From Mucilaginibacter sp. SG564 (lineage in GTDB: Bacteria; Bacteroidota; Bacteroidia; Sphingobacteriales; Sphingobacteriaceae), in assembly GCF_013149275.1 (NCBI RefSeq), contig NZ_JABGNA010000001.1, forward strand, positions 930,001-994,000: a DNA stretch of 64,000 nt, in the 5' to 3' direction. The translations under genes were made by a program, and so were the position numbers. Of the stretch, positions 27,063-36,757 are shown piece after piece. Below the pieces are notes generated by a model. It had not been told where the DNA came from. It was given only the letters and a program-made list of their open reading frames with translations, and ran no database searches. Numbering within the stretch: the first letter of the stretch is position 1; the number at the start of each line of letters is the position of its first letter.

Positions 27063-29732
27063 TTATTTGTTGATTGATATTGTCCGTTCAACTACATTCC
27101 AGCCACCCATAGTTACAGTGAGGTTCTTTTTGGCTGAGTTTTTATAATCAATGATCACTTTCTTTTCTTCGCCAGGCAAAACGGTTATATAATTATCACT
27201 GTAAAAAGCTGGCAATACCCTTTGCTTAGTATCTGCATCTGTTAATGACAGCCGGTTGAAAAATGCCAAAGGGCCGTTACTTGTATTAACTAAAGTCACT
27301 TCTACTTTGTCAGCACTTAGATATTTAGCCGAGGCGCTTAAGTTCCCTTTAGGCATGTTTTGTAAGCCAGAATAGTTTCCTTTTTCATCTGGCATCCAGT
27401 AAATATTTTCGCTGAGGATCTTTTTATCTTTGTCCAATAACTGCAGACAAAGGAAGGCTCCTTTGTCTTTGGCCAATTTATTCATTTCACCTTTTAACGA
27501 TAAATAACGCTTAACCGTGGTTGGCGTTACATCAGAAAATACCTGGGTAAGCACTTTTTCTTTACCATCCATATCATAAGCTTTAGCTACCAGCATCATA
27601 TTGGTATGGCTCTTAAATGTATTGTTGGCTACCATCACCATACCATCGGTTGGATCATACATAATGTGTAGTGGTTCGCTGCCATTGTGCAGGCCATACA
27701 GGCAAGCATTAGGGTCAAGGTAGTAATCATACATCTGGCCGCGCATGGCTGTCCACGGATTCTGGGTTTTCCAGATAATAGTGCCTGTGTACCACTCCCA
27801 CATATGTGAACTAAAACCTTCCATCAGGCCGCGATATTGATCATAATTGACCAATTGGGCTTTGGTTGCAAAATCCTCTACATCTTTTGCTTTGCCATAT
27901 TTATCAATAAAACCATCATAGCCAATATACTTATGATAATCCCAAACAGAATCGGTTTTAGTCTTGCCAGTTGCTTCATCATACTCGGGTAATACCATAT
28001 TTTTGGCCGGAATGAATCTTTTGAGCGACTCGTAATCGCTTACCCCTACCGAACCTACTTCAGAGTTGAAAGGGTAAGTTTTATGCGCCCAAAAAGTCGA
28101 CAAGGGCTGGATACCATAAGGCCCATCTCCATTGCCGCCCAGGGCGTTACGTGACATCTCCTCTGAATTAGAATAAGGGATAAACCAACGGGTATTATCC
28201 AGTTTAGGCATGATACTATCACGCAGGGCTATCAACATATCCTCGGGTGGGGTTATTTCATTACCTCCACACCAAATAGCCAATGAAGGATAATTACGTA
28301 CCAATTTTACCTGGTCTTCAATTGATTTAAGATATAAGCCATGATCGTCAGGGTATTTTCTGCGCGTCCATTGATCATCCAGTTTCATCGGATCCGTCCA
28401 ACGACCGTTACAATCACCAGAACCCCACATATCCTGAAAGACCAGCATACCATATCGGTCACAAGCTTCATAAAACTCAGGACGTTCAATCAGTGCACCT
28501 CCCCAAACCCTGATCAGGTTCAGGTTCATATCCCGGTGAAAGCGAACTTCGGCATCATAACGAGCATCCGAAAAACGTAACATTTCATCAGATACTATCC
28601 AGTTGCCTCCTTTAATAAATATCTTTTGTCCGTTGATGTTGATCTGTCTGCTCTCGGTACGAGTGTTCCACTCCGTGGTGATCTGCCGAACCCCAACTTT
28701 TATTTCGTCCTTGTCAGATATTTTGTTGTCGGCGGTTACAAACTGCAAATCCATTGGATAAAGATGCTGTGCACCATACCCGCTCGGCCACCAAAGCTTT
28801 GGATTTTTTAAGGAATAATCATTGAGTTGTATGGTTTGTGTCGAATTCGCTTTGAGTGTAACTTTTTTTGAAACCGCGTTGCCATCCAAAGTATATTTTA
28901 GCTCGCCGCTAACAGGCAGGCTGCTTGCGTTTTGTAAATCTGCGGACACTTGAATAATAGCTGATTGCTGCGGGCCCTCTGATTGTCTTACACCTGGTAC
29001 AAGAGTTACTACATGTGGGTCAATAATCCTTACCGCTCCTGTTTTTTCTATAGTCACCTTGTCCCATATACCGGCATTGCGATCTTTGATTGGCTGTATC
29101 CAATCCCAGCCTGCGGTATATTGAATACCCACATTACGCGCTATGGTACCATCACCACCCTGGCCTCCGTTTGGATTGCCTACTACATCTGGAGGATATA
29201 CAATAACGGCGAGCCTGTTATTACCATCTTTAGCCATCCATTTGGTAATGTTGTATGACTGACGTAAAAACATACCCTTATGAAGCTGGTCATTTAATTT
29301 ACGACCATTCAAAAACACATCACAGCTATAATTTACACCTCTGAAATTCAGATAGACCTGATCAGTGCTCCTGAGTTGCGCCTCTTTAAAATCCTTTACA
29401 AACCAATAAGTGTAGTAATCACGACCAGTCCTATAAATATCAGGGATCTGCTCATTATTCATTCCGTAAAACGGGTCGGGCATTTTATGAGCGGCTATCA
29501 GGCTGGTTAATACCGTGCCTGGCACAACAGCTGGCATCCATGAACTTGTATTATAAGTTGTATGAGAAATGGCTATTCCCGCGTCTTTTACCTTGCTTAC
29601 CGGGGCACACTTCCAACCTTCGTTTAGCTCATACTTACTTTGTGCATTTGCCAAAGTAATACAGAGTATGAACAATGTTGTTATTGAAAATTTATAAGAT
29701 ACGAGGCTGACTACCGGGTAATTTTTTTTCAT
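27063..29732 (-). CDS. GH2 beta-mannosidase, mannosylglycoprotein endo-beta-mannosidase-like
   Basis: Start at 29732 (MKKNYPVVSLVSY, signal ending near ANAQ). The 889-residue enzyme has the GH2 order: jelly-roll (MPDPFYGMNNEQIPDIYRTG), immunoglobulin-like domain, TIM barrel with acid/base Glu492 in WCGGNEITPP and likely nucleophile Glu558 in NSEVGS, then C-terminal beta domains. The stretch MWEWYTGTIIWKTQNPWTAM is typical, from memory, of plant endo-beta-mannosidases and exo-beta-glucosaminidases, which share a GH2 branch. In this gene company the Man-beta-1,4-GlcNAc core of N-glycans is the likeliest target; exo-glucosaminidase is the alternative. Confidence 0.82.
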   Translation of the reverse strand: MKKNYPVVSLVSYKFSITTLFILCITLANAQSKYELNEGWKCAPVSKVKDAGIAISHTTYNTSSWMPAVVPGTVLTSLIAAHKMPDPFYGMNNEQIPDIYRTGRDYYTYWFVKDFKEAQLRSTDQVYLNFRGVNYSCDVFLNGRKLNDQLHKGMFLRQSYNITKWMAKDGNNRLAVIVYPPDVVGNPNGGQGGDGTIARNVGIQYTAGWDWIQPIKDRNAGIWDKVTIEKTGAVRIIDPHVVTLVPGVRQSEGPQQSAIIQVSADLQNASSLPVSGELKYTLDGNAVSKKVTLKANSTQTIQLNDYSLKNPKLWWPSGYGAQHLYPMDLQFVTADNKISDKDEIKVGVRQITTEWNTRTESRQININGQKIFIKGGNWIVSDEMLRFSDARYDAEVRFHRDMNLNLIRVWGGALIERPEFYEACDRYGMLVFQDMWGSGDCNGRWTDPMKLDDQWTRRKYPDDHGLYLKSIEDQVKLVRNYPSLAIWCGGNEITPPEDMLIALRDSIMPKLDNTRWFIPYSNSEEMSRNALGGNGDGPYGIQPLSTFWAHKTYPFNSEVGSVGVSDYESLKRFIPAKNMVLPEYDEATGKTKTDSVWDYHKYIGYDGFIDKYGKAKDVEDFATKAQLVNYDQYRGLMEGFSSHMWEWYTGTIIWKTQNPWTAMRGQMYDYYLDPNACLYGLHNGSEPLHIMYDPTDGMVMVANNTFKSHTNMMLVAKAYDMDGKEKVLTQVFSDVTPTTVKRYLSLKGEMNKLAKDKGAFLCLQLLDKDKKILSENIYWMPDEKGNYSGLQNMPKGNLSASAKYLSADKVEVTLVNTSNGPLAFFNRLSLTDADTKQRVLPAFYSDNYITVLPGEEKKVIIDYKNSAKKNLTVTMGGWNVVERTISINK

Positions 29733-29824
29733 TATGTGGTGGGGTAATGGTTTCAAAATTAAGTACTGCAATGAACGCAGAGTTATACTTGTTTGGTAAT
29801 TTGATGTGGTTTTTTATCTTATTA

Positions 29825-31255
29825 TTAATATGCCAATTTAAAACAGGCTGCCTCAGTTAAACCAGTGTTTTGTTGCAGGGTTGTAGGGATACTGATCACT
29901 ATTTCATCACTTTGTTGCTTCCATTTCAGGCTTTGCTTACTGCCCAATAGTATTATTTTTTTAGGTTTAGGGGCTTTAACAGAAACAGTTGCAGGTAAGG
30001 TTACTTTCTCCTGATCGGATAACATAAAAGCATATATGGCATTATCATTTTTTGCTTTTGTGTAAAAAACATTACCGGTTGAATATGGAGCTACCGATTT
30101 GGAGTTATAAATACCTTCGCCATTGATCTTTATCCAGGCGCTTATACCTTTTAATCGCTCATACGCAACAGGATCCCAATCACCATCAGGGCCAGGGCCA
30201 ATATTCATCAACAAATTACCTCCACGCGATACTATTTTAACCAATAATTGTACAATTTGCTGTACCGATTTATAATGATCTCCGGGTACATAGCTCCAGG
30301 AATTACCCATGGTAATGCAACTTTCCCATGGATGGTCAAGCGGCACCTCGGGTACCTCTTGTTCTGGTGTTGTATAGTTTTCATATTGGCCGGATACCGT
30401 ACGATCGACAACGATCAAACCGGGTTGCTTTTGTCTTCCCATAGCGGCAATTTTAGGCATATCAATATCCTGATCATATTGAATACCCCGTTGCCACTCA
30501 ACAGTGGTATCAATACTACTTTTAGGACGAACCCATCCACCATCGAGCCAAAGAATATCTACTTTCCCATATCCGGTCATCAACTCACCAATCTGATTGT
30601 AAGTAAAATCTTTAAACTTTTGCCACCGTTCAGGATGCTTTTTAGGATCATAGTTTACGTTTCTGTCTTTTGGTGGAAAGTATGGCCACCAATAATTCTC
30701 GGTGTGCCAATCAGGTTTTGAAAAATAGGCCCCTATCATAAAGTTTTCTTTACGAAAGGCGTTAAATACTTCCTTAGTAACATTACTCCGGGGATTAGTT
30801 GAAAATGGTGTTTTTGCGCTGGTAATTTTATAATCGGTTTCTTTAGTATCAAACATGCAAAAACCATCATGGTGCTTTGTTGTAAATATCACATATTTCA
30901 TACCGGCATCCTTTGCAGCCTGCACCCATTTTTCAGGATTAAACTTAACCGGATTAAATGTAGTTTGCAGATTTTCGTAAGCTGTTTTATAGCCATTATA
31001 TGTAGCTCCGTACGGGCCGCGACGCTGGGTCCAGCCTTCATCTTCGGGGCAAATGCTCCAGCTTTCAACTACCCCCCATTGGCTGTAAGTTCCCCAATGC
31101 ATAAAAAGCCCGAATTTCAAATCTTGCCATTCGGCTAGTTTCTTTTCCACCAATGGATCACCGGGGGCAACGTACTGCTTGGACACATTGTGTTTTTGCG
31201 CCATCAGAAATGCGCTAAAAGAGCTTAAAACAAGAAACGTAATAATTTTTTTCAT
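29825..31255 (-). CDS. GH29 alpha-L-fucosidase, secreted
   Basis: I start at 31255 (MKKIITFLVLSSF, signal ending near LMAQ). The 476-residue enzyme has the GH29 landmarks KFGLFMHWGTYSQWG, FTTKHHDGFCMFDT, and the probable nucleophile Asp238 in DILWLDGGW, with LLMNIGPGPDG late in the barrel and a short C-terminal beta domain. It removes terminal alpha-L-fucose by a retaining mechanism. It differs from the GH29-B gene in the same operon and probably covers other linkages. It is the first gene of the minus-strand operon and is divergent from the ECF sigma gene, so both units start from the 31256-31434 gap. Confidence 0.9.
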   Translation of the reverse strand: MKKIITFLVLSSFSAFLMAQKHNVSKQYVAPGDPLVEKKLAEWQDLKFGLFMHWGTYSQWGVVESWSICPEDEGWTQRRGPYGATYNGYKTAYENLQTTFNPVKFNPEKWVQAAKDAGMKYVIFTTKHHDGFCMFDTKETDYKITSAKTPFSTNPRSNVTKEVFNAFRKENFMIGAYFSKPDWHTENYWWPYFPPKDRNVNYDPKKHPERWQKFKDFTYNQIGELMTGYGKVDILWLDGGWVRPKSSIDTTVEWQRGIQYDQDIDMPKIAAMGRQKQPGLIVVDRTVSGQYENYTTPEQEVPEVPLDHPWESCITMGNSWSYVPGDHYKSVQQIVQLLVKIVSRGGNLLMNIGPGPDGDWDPVAYERLKGISAWIKINGEGIYNSKSVAPYSTGNVFYTKAKNDNAIYAFMLSDQEKVTLPATVSVKAPKPKKIILLGSKQSLKWKQQSDEIVISIPTTLQQNTGLTEAACFKLAY

Positions 31256-31379
31256 GTAAAATGGCATTTAATATAACTGACAACAATAATAGGTGTATTG
31301 CCTACACTTTTTAAATTTTTTTAATAATTATTGAAACTTTGCCAATAAAATTTCCATTTTAGCAATTAATGTTTTATTA

Positions 31380-31409
31380 TTGTTATACCGATATTAAGAT
31401 TTAAATTTA
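31380..31409 (+). promoter_or_regulatory. Candidate promoter of the sigma/FecR/SusC/GH3 unit
   Basis: TTG at 31380-31382 and TAAATTTA at 31402-31409 are 19 bases apart, close to the Bacteroidota -33 TTG / -7 TAnnTTTG pattern. The sigma gene starts 25 bases after the second box. The last base of the -7 box departs from consensus. Confidence 0.4.
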
Positions 31410-31434
31410 CGTGATTAACTAAAATTCCCGGGTT

Positions 31435-32082
31435 TTGAAAGACAGAAAAGTTGATACACTAAACTTGTGGAAACTCATTTGCAGCAATGATGATGAAAAA
31501 GCTTTTGAGCTTTTCTTTCATTTGTTAAATAACTCACTTACTAAATTTTGTATTCTGTATGTTAATCAACGGGAAATAGCAGAAGAGATCGTATCTGATG
31601 TGTTTGTTAAATGCTGGTTAAACCGAAAAAACTTAACCGAAATACTTAACCCGGAAACCTACCTGTTTGTAGCTGTAAAAAACCAATCTCTAAATCACAT
31701 TAAAAAATATTCCAGTATCCATCTGGTACAGATCGAAGAAACCAACTCCGTTGAATTTGTAAACACTTACAACCCACAAAAGGAAATTGAAAATAAAGAA
31801 CTGATCTTCAGAATGGATAAAGCCATTACCGCCCTTCCCCAGCAATGCCGTATTGTATTCAGGTTGATCAAAGAGGACGGAATGAAATATAAAGAAGTTG
31901 CCGAAATTTTAAATATATCACCACGTACTGTACAAACACAGCTTTTTAGGGCTGTTAAAAAGTTAAGTGTTGTTTTAAGTAATTATAATAAACTTAACAA
32001 CCCCGAAACGCATACGAACAATTTATTCAAGGCACTAAGTGTGGTTATTGGTATTATGCAACTATTTTTTATAAACTTGTAG
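31435..32082 (+). CDS. ECF sigma factor (Bacteroidota SusC/FecR-linked family)
   Basis: A 215-residue sigma-70-like factor. The start is TTG at 31435: an in-frame stop at 31420-31422 leaves no upstream ATG. Region 2 is at about residues 25-95 (NQREIAEEIVSDVFVKCWLN) and region 4 at about 125-190 (ALPQQCRIVFRLIKEDGMKYKEVAEILNISPRTVQTQL). Such factors are held by a FecR-type anti-sigma and released when a SusC with an STN domain binds its ligand; the FecR and such a SusC follow directly. It should switch on this locus, probably including the divergent glycosidase operon. Confidence 0.9.
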   Translation: MKDRKVDTLNLWKLICSNDDEKAFELFFHLLNNSLTKFCILYVNQREIAEEIVSDVFVKCWLNRKNLTEILNPETYLFVAVKNQSLNHIKKYSSIHLVQIEETNSVEFVNTYNPQKEIENKELIFRMDKAITALPQQCRIVFRLIKEDGMKYKEVAEILNISPRTVQTQLFRAVKKLSVVLSNYNKLNNPETHTNNLFKALSVVIGIMQLFFINL

Positions 32083-32133
32083 GTATTTTATCAAGAATAG
32101 TTGTCCACCTATAAAAAGCACGAAATATCAGAA

Positions 32134-33216
32134 ATGGGCAATGATAGATTTATAGAGCTGGTTAGTAAAAAATTAACCAATGAGATCAGCTCAGAAGAAA
32201 GCGAAGAGCTTCAACATTGCTTAAACTCCGACGAAATAAATCGCCGCGATTTCGAGTTCCTGAATATTTACTGGAATAGTAATGATACCGAATTTGCGGA
32301 TAATGCTTTGGCATTTCAAAAAATAAAAACAAAGATCCAAAGTCAGGAAGCAGATACCGCTACAATCCCTAATTTAAAAAAGTCATATACTTATGTTTGG
32401 CGCGCCGCTGCAGCCGTTATTTTACTTACAGCTTGCTCCTGGTTTTTTTATTCCCGATTTGTTAGTAAAAGGATTAACCTGCTTACTACCACTCCCCATG
32501 CATGGCAAAATAAAAATACGGTAAAGCGCGAAAAGTCGACTATTGTCCTTACTGATGGTACCCGGATCACTTTAAACTCGCAAAGCACATTAAAATACCC
32601 TACAGTATTTACGGGTAAAACCCGTGAGGTTTATCTTAGTGGCGAGGCTTTTTTTGATGTGCATAAAGATCATGAACATCCCTTCATTATTCATACTGAA
32701 AAAATGAACATTAAGGTACTGGGTACTGCTTTCAATGTAAAGTCTTATCCCAATGACCCGCAAAGTGAAACTACCCTTATCAGAGGCACCATAGAAGTTA
32801 CACTTGACGACAGGCCTTCTGACCGTATTATATTAAAACCTAGCGAAAAACTTATTGTAAAAAATGGTTCGTTTAAAACCACGCGCCGAAACACTAAGCT
32901 TAATCCGGCTGATGCAGGTTCAGGTATGCGCTATGTACTTACTACTTTCACCCGTTTGCAGCAGGGTGATAGCACCGTTGTTGAAACCTCATGGACTCAA
33001 AATAAATTCATTTTCCGGGATGAAAACTTCGCAACGCTATCAGATCGTATGGAAAGATGGTACGGTGTAGACATCAAATTTAAAAATGATGCATTAAAGC
33101 AATACCGCTTTAGTGGTGTTTTTGAGAAGGAAACCATAAATCAGGCTCTTGATGCATTGCGCATGACCGAAAATTTTAATTACAAGATTAAAAATTCAAC
33201 CATTTATATCTATTAA
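32134..33216 (+). CDS. FecR-family anti-sigma factor
   Basis: I prefer the ATG at 32134 (MGNDRFIELVSKKL), the usual start of this family in Sphingobacteriaceae; a TTG at 32101 would add 11 residues. The 360-residue protein has an N-terminal cytoplasmic sigma-binding region, one membrane segment (AAAAVILLTACSWFFYSRF, around residues 93-111), a periplasmic FecR domain (STIVLTDGTRITLNSQSTL, GEAFFDVHKD, VLGTAFNVKSY) and a C-terminal DUF4974-like domain (GVDIKFKND, RFSGVF). It relays the state of the outer-membrane SusC to the sigma factor encoded just upstream. Confidence 0.9.
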   Translation: MGNDRFIELVSKKLTNEISSEESEELQHCLNSDEINRRDFEFLNIYWNSNDTEFADNALAFQKIKTKIQSQEADTATIPNLKKSYTYVWRAAAAVILLTACSWFFYSRFVSKRINLLTTTPHAWQNKNTVKREKSTIVLTDGTRITLNSQSTLKYPTVFTGKTREVYLSGEAFFDVHKDHEHPFIIHTEKMNIKVLGTAFNVKSYPNDPQSETTLIRGTIEVTLDDRPSDRIILKPSEKLIVKNGSFKTTRRNTKLNPADAGSGMRYVLTTFTRLQQGDSTVVETSWTQNKFIFRDENFATLSDRMERWYGVDIKFKNDALKQYRFSGVFEKETINQALDALRMTENFNYKIKNSTIYIY

Positions 33217-33430
33217 ATTGCCTATGAAATTAAAGTTTACTTAACCCTTTAAAGAATCTGCCTCTGATGTAACAAAATTCTGAAAAACGAACAATTGTTA
33301 CATTTTTTTTATATAATTACCCCTATCTGTACTGGTCTGGCAGATCTATCTATTCCTTATAAATTTATGTAAATTTAATACACAACAATGGTGTAACGGC
33401 AAATATTGACTATAATGTCCTTATTGATAA

Positions 33431-36400
33431 ATGAAATTAACTTGTACTTTAATAATATTCTTTAATTTTCTGGTTTTAAGTTCTCATGCCCAAACACGTG
33501 TAACCCTCAATCTTCAATCTGCCGATTTTAGGAAGGTATTATCTATAATTGAACACCAAAGCAGTTACCACTTTGTTTACAGTGAACGCAAGGTACCTGT
33601 AATGAAAAAAGTAACCATTGATGCAAAAAATGAAGAAGTTACAACGGTACTAGATAAAATTTTATTAAACTCAGGCTTTGCTTACACCGAGCTGGCCAAT
33701 CACCTTGTTGTTATAGCTCCTACCGCGGAGATTATTAATGTAATTAAAATCAGTGGCCATGTAATTGGTGAAAAGGGCGAACCATTAGCTGGTGCTACGG
33801 TCATGGTAAAGGGTTCCACGGCCGGTACCCCTACAGACACGGAAGGTTTTTTTTCATTTGAAGCCCCGGAGCAATCCATCCTAAAGGTTAGTTACGTGGG
33901 TTATCAAACAAGAGAGATAAGAGCATCAGGAACTACACCCTGCGTCATACAATTATCCGTTAGCAACATACTTAATGAGGTGGTTGTTACAGCTCTTGGC
34001 ATAAAAAAAGATGAAAAAAAAGTCGGATACTCAGTGAGTACCATTAACGGTGATTTACTTGATAAGGCCAAAGAAACCAATATTGCTTATTCGCTTGAAG
34101 GGCGGGTTGCGGGTTTAAGTATCAACGGCGTGAACGGTGGACCTGGTTCATCGGCACGCATTTTATTAAGGGGTGTAACCAGTTTCGGCGCGGCATCCCC
34201 CCTGTTCATTATCAATGGTATACCGATTGATAATACGCAAAGAGGCTCTGCAAATGAATGGGGCGGCGCTGATTTTGGCGACGGGATTAGCAATATCAAC
34301 CCGGATGACGTGGAGAGCCTGACAGTTTTAAAAGGACAATCCGCATCTGCCTTGTATGGAGCAAGAGCTGCCAATGGAGTTATTTTGATCACCACAAAAA
34401 GCAGCAAAAAAAACTCTGGTTTTGGAGTTGAGCTAAATAGCAATTACCAGTTAGATAAAGCAGTTAATACTTTTGATTATCAAACTGTTTATGGGCAGGG
34501 AGAGTATGGTCTGCGGCCACAAAATGTAAACACCGCAATCTCGACAGGTAATTTAGGTTGGGGTGAGAAGTTAGATGGTAAACCGACTATTCAGTTTGAT
34601 GGCAAATATTATCCATACTCCGCTGTAAATGACAATATTAATAAGTTTTACCGTACCGGATCATCCAACACAAATACAATAGCATTCAACGGAGGCGGAG
34701 AGAATGGAGGATTTAGGCTTTCGCTCTCCAATCTTAGCAATAACTCTATTGTTCGCAACAGTGGTTTGTCACGTAAAACTGTAAATCTTACTGCTAATCA
34801 AAATGTATCGGCAAAGCTCAGTTTAAATATTGTTGCCAATTACATTCAAGAATCATCAAACCTTAAACCCAATTTAAGCGATGGACCGATGAATGCCAAT
34901 AATATACAATATCTTGCCGCTAATGTAAACCAGGCTGCACTAGCTCCTGGTACCAATGCCGATGGTTCAGAACTACGCTGGAATAACGACTCTTATGTAA
35001 CTAATCCATATTTTGCTGTATATAAATTCGTCAACAATATCAGTCGCCAACGGCTTATTGCCGCTATAGTAACAAAGTACAATTTCAATAGCTGGCTATA
35101 CATACAAGGAAGACTTGGTAATGATGTTTTATATGATAAAAGATTATCTGTTATACCCACGGGTACCGCTTTTAGCCCTGGAGGCGCGGGAGATATCGAC
35201 GAACAATCAGAAACACAACGATCTGAGCTGAATACGGACGTACTTGTTGGAGCTAAACATGACATCGTAAAAAATCTGCTCAGTTTTGATATATCCGGCG
35301 GGGCTAGTTTGCGTAAAAATAGCTATGAATATACCAAGCTTTTTGGAGGGCCCTTTATTATCCCCTATTTCTATAGTTATGAGAATCTAACTGTAAAAAA
35401 CAGCCTTTACAGTTATAAAAGCAGCGAAACACATTCAGCTTATTATACTGCCGATTTCTCCATCAAGAAATACATCACCATTAATAATACGGGTAGATTT
35501 GATGTTTACTCTACTTTGCCACAGGGGCACCGGGGCATATTTACGCCATCAGTATCCGCCAGTTTTATATTCTCAGAGCTTACACATATACCGGCACTTG
35601 ATTTTGGCAAACTTCGTGTTTCTTATGCCCAAACTAGTGGAGAACCCTCCGACACATATATCACATCTCAGTATTATACCATTAATAATTCTGTTAATGG
35701 AGTTCCTACGGCTGGGTTTTCAAATACCCTTCCTAATTTATTTTTAAAACCTTATACCTTAACCGAATCTGAAATTGGTATCGATCTTAAATTTCTGAAT
35801 GGACGATTAGGTTTAGACGCAGCTTTTTTTCATCGAAAAACCAGAAATGAAATAATTAAGGGCGATCTGGACATATCGTCGGGATTTACCACAAGGTTTA
35901 TCGGTACAGGTTCAACTCAAAATAATGGTATCGAAATAGAATTAAACGGCACTCCTTTTAAAACAGCCAATTTTGTATGGGGGCCTTCTTTTAATTTTAC
36001 GTTTGTACAAAATAAGATCCTGCAAACAGATGGTACTCCACAATCGGCAAATATAAGTTTTGGCACTTATCGGCCATTGAATGCTGCTACAGCCCTGGTT
36101 AAAGGTTTGCCAGGACCTCAAATTATGGCTAACGACTATTTGCGTAATACAAACGGGCAGATCATATTTGATACCAACGGATTACCTGTAGCTGGGCCGC
36201 GTATACCTATGGGAAGTGTTGTACCCAAAATTTATGGCGGTTTTAATAATAATTTCACTTATAAAAACCTGAACCTTTCCTTCCTGGTCGATTACCGGTT
36301 TGGCAATAAAATATTATCAGCTACCAATTACAATAGCATTTATCGGGGATTGAACAAATTAACGCTTGTTGGTCGCGAAGACGGGGTTGTTGGCGATGGT

Positions 36401-36748
36401 GTAACATTAAGCGGGGCTAAAAATACGGTGTCTGTTCCCGCCGAAAATTATTACCAGGCCCTAGCCCGAAACATATCGGCACTCAATGTACTGGATGGTA
36501 GTTTCATCAAATTGCGACAGGTTACTCTTGGATATACTTTTTCAAAAGGTCTTTTAAGAAGTTCTCCAATTGAAGGTATAACCGTATCTTTAGTGGGTCG
36601 TAATCTTTGGACAATTATGAAACACTCAGACAATATTGATCCTGAATCGGGTTTTTCACCCGACATCAAATATGCAGGTATTGAAGGCGCGAGTTTGCCC
36701 CCTACTCATACCTATGGAATTAACCTTAATATTAAACTTAAAAAATAA
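33431..36748 (+). CDS. SusC/RagA TonB-dependent transporter with N-terminal STN signalling domain
   Basis: A 1105-residue SusC-family protein. After a signal peptide (ends near SHAQ) comes an STN domain at about residues 25-100 (LQSADFRKVLSIIEHQSSYH), the part that contacts FecR, then a CNA-B-like domain, a plug and the barrel. From LNEVVVTALGIKK onward it is closely similar to the SusC at 9092, with long identical runs such as SAKNTV-type and NVLDGSFIKLRQV segments. No SusD gene follows: the next gene, 9 bases later, is a GH3. It is the signalling receptor and importer of the glycan locus. The missing SusD is unusual. Confidence 0.92.
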   Translation: MKLTCTLIIFFNFLVLSSHAQTRVTLNLQSADFRKVLSIIEHQSSYHFVYSERKVPVMKKVTIDAKNEEVTTVLDKILLNSGFAYTELANHLVVIAPTAEIINVIKISGHVIGEKGEPLAGATVMVKGSTAGTPTDTEGFFSFEAPEQSILKVSYVGYQTREIRASGTTPCVIQLSVSNILNEVVVTALGIKKDEKKVGYSVSTINGDLLDKAKETNIAYSLEGRVAGLSINGVNGGPGSSARILLRGVTSFGAASPLFIINGIPIDNTQRGSANEWGGADFGDGISNINPDDVESLTVLKGQSASALYGARAANGVILITTKSSKKNSGFGVELNSNYQLDKAVNTFDYQTVYGQGEYGLRPQNVNTAISTGNLGWGEKLDGKPTIQFDGKYYPYSAVNDNINKFYRTGSSNTNTIAFNGGGENGGFRLSLSNLSNNSIVRNSGLSRKTVNLTANQNVSAKLSLNIVANYIQESSNLKPNLSDGPMNANNIQYLAANVNQAALAPGTNADGSELRWNNDSYVTNPYFAVYKFVNNISRQRLIAAIVTKYNFNSWLYIQGRLGNDVLYDKRLSVIPTGTAFSPGGAGDIDEQSETQRSELNTDVLVGAKHDIVKNLLSFDISGGASLRKNSYEYTKLFGGPFIIPYFYSYENLTVKNSLYSYKSSETHSAYYTADFSIKKYITINNTGRFDVYSTLPQGHRGIFTPSVSASFIFSELTHIPALDFGKLRVSYAQTSGEPSDTYITSQYYTINNSVNGVPTAGFSNTLPNLFLKPYTLTESEIGIDLKFLNGRLGLDAAFFHRKTRNEIIKGDLDISSGFTTRFIGTGSTQNNGIEIELNGTPFKTANFVWGPSFNFTFVQNKILQTDGTPQSANISFGTYRPLNAATALVKGLPGPQIMANDYLRNTNGQIIFDTNGLPVAGPRIPMGSVVPKIYGGFNNNFTYKNLNLSFLVDYRFGNKILSATNYNSIYRGLNKLTLVGREDGVVGDGVTLSGAKNTVSVPAENYYQALARNISALNVLDGSFIKLRQVTLGYTFSKGLLRSSPIEGITVSLVGRNLWTIMKHSDNIDPESGFSPDIKYAGIEGASLPPTHTYGINLNIKLKK

Positions 36749-36757
36749 TCTCAAAAA

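Noticed and set aside
30248..30721. 157-codon plus-strand frame opposite the GH29 gene.
   Set aside because: It is a shadow of a well-supported fucosidase reading frame, with no recognisable domain.
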